Shown: positions 14,152 through 16,629 of the stretch, piece after piece
Numbering within the stretch: the stretch's first letter is position 1
How the letters are laid out: every line of letters starts with the position of its first letter
Source: JBFGJY01 sp041576975
GTDB lineage: Bacteria; Pseudomonadota; Gammaproteobacteria; UBA4575
Assembly: GCA_041576975.1 (NCBI GenBank)
Contig: JBFGJY010000058.1
Coordinates: forward strand, 1-16,629
DNA length: 16,629 nucleotides
Reading direction: 5' to 3'
Program-made: the position numbers and the translations under genes
Notes under the pieces: generated by a model
Told to the model about the DNA's origin: nothing
Seen by the model: only the letters and a program-made list of their open reading frames with translations
Databases searched by the model: none

Positions 14152-15558
14152 ATGAGAATACGTACTCGCTTTGCACCAAGCCCAACAGGCTATTTGCATA
14201 TAGGAGGCACTCGTACAGCATTGTTCAATTGGCTATATGCTAAAAATAATCAAGGTGAATTTTTACTGCGCATAGAAGATACAGATCAGAAACGCTCTAC
14301 AAATGAATTTACTAAAGATATTTTTACCAGCTTATCGTGGTTAGGAATTGATTCAGATGTAGAGCCAATTTTACAGTCAACACGTATCGTGAGGTATAAA
14401 CAGGTAATACAGCAATTATTAGATGAGAAAAAGGCATATCATTGTTATTGCTCAAAGGAACGGTTAGAAGCTCTTCGTCAAGAACAAATGAATAACAAGC
14501 AAAAACCTCGTTATGATGGATTTTGTAGAAACTTAGAACATGCGCCATCCACAGACGTTAATCCAGTGGTGCGTTTTAAAAATCCACTTCATGGCATTGT
14601 AAAAATTGAAGATCAAGTTCGTGGTAGTGTACATATAAATAATAGTGAGTTAGATGACTTAATTTTAGCACGCTCGGATAGCACACCTACCTATCATTTA
14701 TGCGTTGTAGTTGATGACATTGACTCCGCTATTACCCATGTAATCAGAGGAGATGATCACTTAAATAATACAGCTAGACAGATTAATATAATCAAAGCTT
14801 TGAATAAGGTAGCACCTAACTATGCGCATATACCATTGATACATGGTAAAGATGGTAAACGCCTATCCAAGCGTCATGGCGCACTCTCTATAAATCAATA
14901 TCGAAGTGAGGGCATTCTGCCTCAGGCACTTTTGAATTACTTGGTGAGGCTAGGATGGTCTCATGGTGATCAAGAGATATTTACAGTTCAACAAATGATT
15001 GAATTATTTGACTTAGCCTCTATTCATAAATCTGCTGCAACATTTGATTATGAAAAGTTACTTTGGGTTAATCATCAACATATGAAAAATATTTCTGGCG
15101 CAACTATTAAATCTATGCTTGAAGAATATTTTAACTCAAAAGGAATATATCCTGATGAAAATCCAGATGTAGCTACCCTCTACGACGTACAAAAAGATCG
15201 TTGTAAAACACTGCAAGAACTATGTGAGGCTAGTAAGTTTTTTTATAACAAAATTGATAGTTATGATGAAATAGCAGTCAAAAAGAATTTCACAACAGAC
15301 AGTGTTAAAATCTTACAGAATTTGAAAGATAGACTAAAAGCCATTGATCAGTGGTCTGCAGAAAACATACATACTACGGTCAAATCGGTTGCCGACGATA
15401 TGAACCTAAAATTAGGTAAAGTTGCACCAACTTTAAGATTGGCGGTAACAGGACGAGCGGTATCGCCTTCTATTGATATCACTCTAGAGCTTCTAGGACC
15501 AGATAAATCTATAAATCGTATTGATCAAGCAATTGAATATAATATGGGCTCGGTATAG
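14152..15558 (+). CDS. gltX: Glutamyl-tRNA synthetase
   Basis: A 468-residue class I aminoacyl-tRNA synthetase charging tRNA-Glu. The HIGH-type motif is HIGG (16-19, in APSPTGYLHIGGTRTAL) and the KMSKS-type motif is KRLSKR (236-241). LLRIEDTD follows the first crossover. The zinc-binding insert has C98, C100 and C125 at the same positions as E. coli GluRS, but the fourth ligand position 127, His in E. coli, is Asn here. The C-terminal anticodon-binding helices end normally, and length matches the E. coli enzyme (471). It is 68 bases after the cyclase gene; a weak -10-like TACAAT at 14100-14105 lies in that gap without a good -35. The ATG at 14152 starts exactly at the family N-terminus. Confidence 0.97.
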   Translation: MRIRTRFAPSPTGYLHIGGTRTALFNWLYAKNNQGEFLLRIEDTDQKRSTNEFTKDIFTSLSWLGIDSDVEPILQSTRIVRYKQVIQQLLDEKKAYHCYCSKERLEALRQEQMNNKQKPRYDGFCRNLEHAPSTDVNPVVRFKNPLHGIVKIEDQVRGSVHINNSELDDLILARSDSTPTYHLCVVVDDIDSAITHVIRGDDHLNNTARQINIIKALNKVAPNYAHIPLIHGKDGKRLSKRHGALSINQYRSEGILPQALLNYLVRLGWSHGDQEIFTVQQMIELFDLASIHKSAATFDYEKLLWVNHQHMKNISGATIKSMLEEYFNSKGIYPDENPDVATLYDVQKDRCKTLQELCEASKFFYNKIDSYDEIAVKKNFTTDSVKILQNLKDRLKAIDQWSAENIHTTVKSVADDMNLKLGKVAPTLRLAVTGRAVSPSIDITLELLGPDKSINRIDQAIEYNMGSV

Positions 15559-15570
15559 ATTGGTATAATT

Positions 15571-15646
<76 letters not shown>

Positions 15647-15693
15647 AAAGTATTATAATGCAAAAATAATAGTTAGAATTTTGGCCTATAACC

Positions 15694-15927
15694 TTGAACG
15701 CACCTTATATCACTGAGAATCGTCGTCGAAGTTCAGATCGTCGCAGTAGCGAAATCACTGCACAATTTCCAATTATTACAACCCAAGGAGCTTGCATAAG
15801 AGGTGATCGCCGCCATACACCAGAACGGCGTGTTTCAAGTATCCAAGTAAAAGAGTGGAAGGTAAAAGATTCTATCTTTGATTTATTATTCCAAGACAAG
15901 AATTATCAAACCACAAATAAAAAATAA
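15694..15927 (+). CDS. Small arginine-rich hypothetical protein
   Basis: A possible 77-residue protein with a TTG start. The upstream frame closes at a TAG (15670-15672) and contains no ATG or GTG before 15694. The N-terminal half has two arginine-rich elements of similar pattern, NRRRSSDRRS (residues 9-18) and GDRRHTPERR (37-46), separated by a hydrophobic stretch (FPIITTQGA). The C-terminal part (VKEWKVKDSIFDLLF) could form an amphipathic helix. There is no signal peptide and no recognisable family. The patterned composition and lack of overlap with another gene favour a real small gene, possibly nucleic-acid or membrane associated. It lies between tRNA-Ala and the convergent gspN, ending 14 bases from gspN's stop. 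Function unknown. Confidence 0.5.
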   Translation: MNAPYITENRRRSSDRRSSEITAQFPIITTQGACIRGDRRHTPERRVSSIQVKEWKVKDSIFDLLFQDKNYQTTNKK

Positions 15928-15941
15928 TATAGTTTAATATT

Positions 15942-16629
15942 TTAAATTCGTAACTGCCCAGAATGGGTCAACTTGACACTATTTTCACCAATTTTTCTTC
16001 CAAGCATTTGCACAGTTTGGAGAACTTGGTCAGGAGTGTGCGCATTTCTAGAAAGGGTCAAATCTGCTAAATAAGTTCCATTTGCATCTATAGTGATAAC
16101 ACCATTTAGGTCAAGTTCGCCATTAATATTGTTCAAGCTAATTTGCATACCTTGAACTTGTTGTTCAAACACACTTGTGATGTCACCCAATTTTAGCGGA
16201 AGAATCCCAAGTATATTGGTGTTATATGTTTGCAAGGTTCCATCAACTTGTTGAGGCACACCGTTTTCAATATCAAGTTTTTCAAAATCCGCATCAAACT
16301 GACCATTGATGGTTAAGCCATAGATTTCGAAATAAGGCATCAGCAAGGATAAATCACCATTCAACAATAGATCTCTAGCACGAACCGCAGAGCCTGTATA
16401 AGTTGTTTCAAATTGACCCTTAAGATTGGGTGAATCTATAGACACATCTGCTTGTATTTTACCGGTAAGTAAACTTAGAGGATTTGCAGACCATTTGGTG
16501 TTCTGAATGCCAATTTGGTTAACTACAATAGTTTGTGCATTACCACTCCATATTGTGCCACTTATGCCTGCCGTAGAAATATTGCCTGGAAGGAATTTTT
16601 GAATGATTGATGCTGGTGCGAAATACGCA
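15942..16629 (-). CDS. gspN: Type II secretion system protein N, partial (start beyond right edge)
   Basis: The minus-strand frame is open from the stop at 15942-15944 to the window edge, giving about 228 residues without the N-terminus. The visible start AYFAPASIIQKFLPGNISTAG leads into SGTIWSGNA and later KWSANPLSLLTG, the pattern of GspN (GVSGTLWxG...W.l.PlaLL.G), a bitopic inner-membrane protein of the type II secretion machinery. The missing residues would be the short cytoplasmic and transmembrane anchor; the seen part would be periplasmic and rich in beta strands. A GTG at 16445 would give a shorter protein but cuts through the conserved region, so it is not the start. It converges with the gltX side; other gsp genes are expected to the right. 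Confidence 0.8.
   Translation of the reverse strand, partial: AYFAPASIIQKFLPGNISTAGISGTIWSGNAQTIVVNQIGIQNTKWSANPLSLLTGKIQADVSIDSPNLKGQFETTYTGSAVRARDLLLNGDLSLLMPYFEIYGLTINGQFDADFEKLDIENGVPQQVDGTLQTYNTNILGILPLKLGDITSVFEQQVQGMQISLNNINGELDLNGVITIDANGTYLADLTLSRNAHTPDQVLQTVQMLGRKIGENSVKLTHSGQLRI

Noticed and set aside
15564..15569. TATAAT as the tRNA-Ala promoter
   Set aside because: It ends one base before the mature tRNA 5' end, so transcription would begin inside the tRNA; probably coincidental.

Overview
This window comes from an AT-rich gammaproteobacterial chromosome. Gene order and protein types support the class: glyA-nrdR-ribD-(proteasome-like gene)-ribE-ribH-nusB-thiL-pgpA is a typical gammaproteobacterial core block. 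gltX is followed by tRNA-Ala(GGC), and a type II secretion gspN and PilT-type pilus motors lie nearby. I cannot place it below class. There is no sign of a phage, insertion sequence, CRISPR array or recent insertion. Every gene except the last reads on the + strand and genes are tightly packed.

Layout. (1) 1-1100: a regulatory leader with a perfect 22-bp palindrome, then a zinc-dependent histone-deacetylase/AcuC-family enzyme. (2) 1101-7772: glyA behind its own promoter-like region (perfect 21-bp palindrome beside TATAAT, and the only clear Shine-Dalgarno site in the window), then nrdR, ribD, an HslV/BPH-like N-terminal-nucleophile hydrolase, ribE, ribH, nusB, thiL and pgpA. These cover one-carbon metabolism, ribonucleotide-reductase control, riboflavin synthesis, transcription antitermination, thiamine diphosphate synthesis and phosphatidylglycerol synthesis. 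(3) 7773-7947: an intergenic stretch rich in small dyads. (4) 7948-14083: a compact five-gene run with gaps of 8-12 nt. It encodes a soluble HEAT-repeat Ser/Thr kinase, two PilT-type retraction ATPases, an exported single-domain retropepsin-like protease, and a class III nucleotide cyclase fused to an FHA phosphothreonine-binding domain. (5) 14152-15646: gltX and tRNA-Ala(GGC). (6) 15694-15927: a small arginine-rich unknown protein. (7) 15942-16629, minus strand: the 3' part of gspN, running off the right edge and convergent with the rest.

The most interesting part is the 7948-14083 cassette. It places a kinase (phosphothreonine writer), an FHA domain (phosphothreonine reader), a cyclase and two pilus-retraction motors in one probable transcript, plus a periplasmic protease whose N-terminal part may resemble the PilP/GspC type. 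I infer a phospho-signalling module controlling type IV pilus retraction or a related surface response; nothing in the sequence proves it. Two details stand out. The cyclase keeps its metal and adenine-selecting residues but has Ala where the transition-state Arg belongs. The first PilT paralogue has a heavily altered AIRNLIRE motif while the second largely keeps it.

Across the window almost no gene has a recognisable Shine-Dalgarno sequence. Start codons were chosen from family alignment, stop/start spacing and reading-frame limits.
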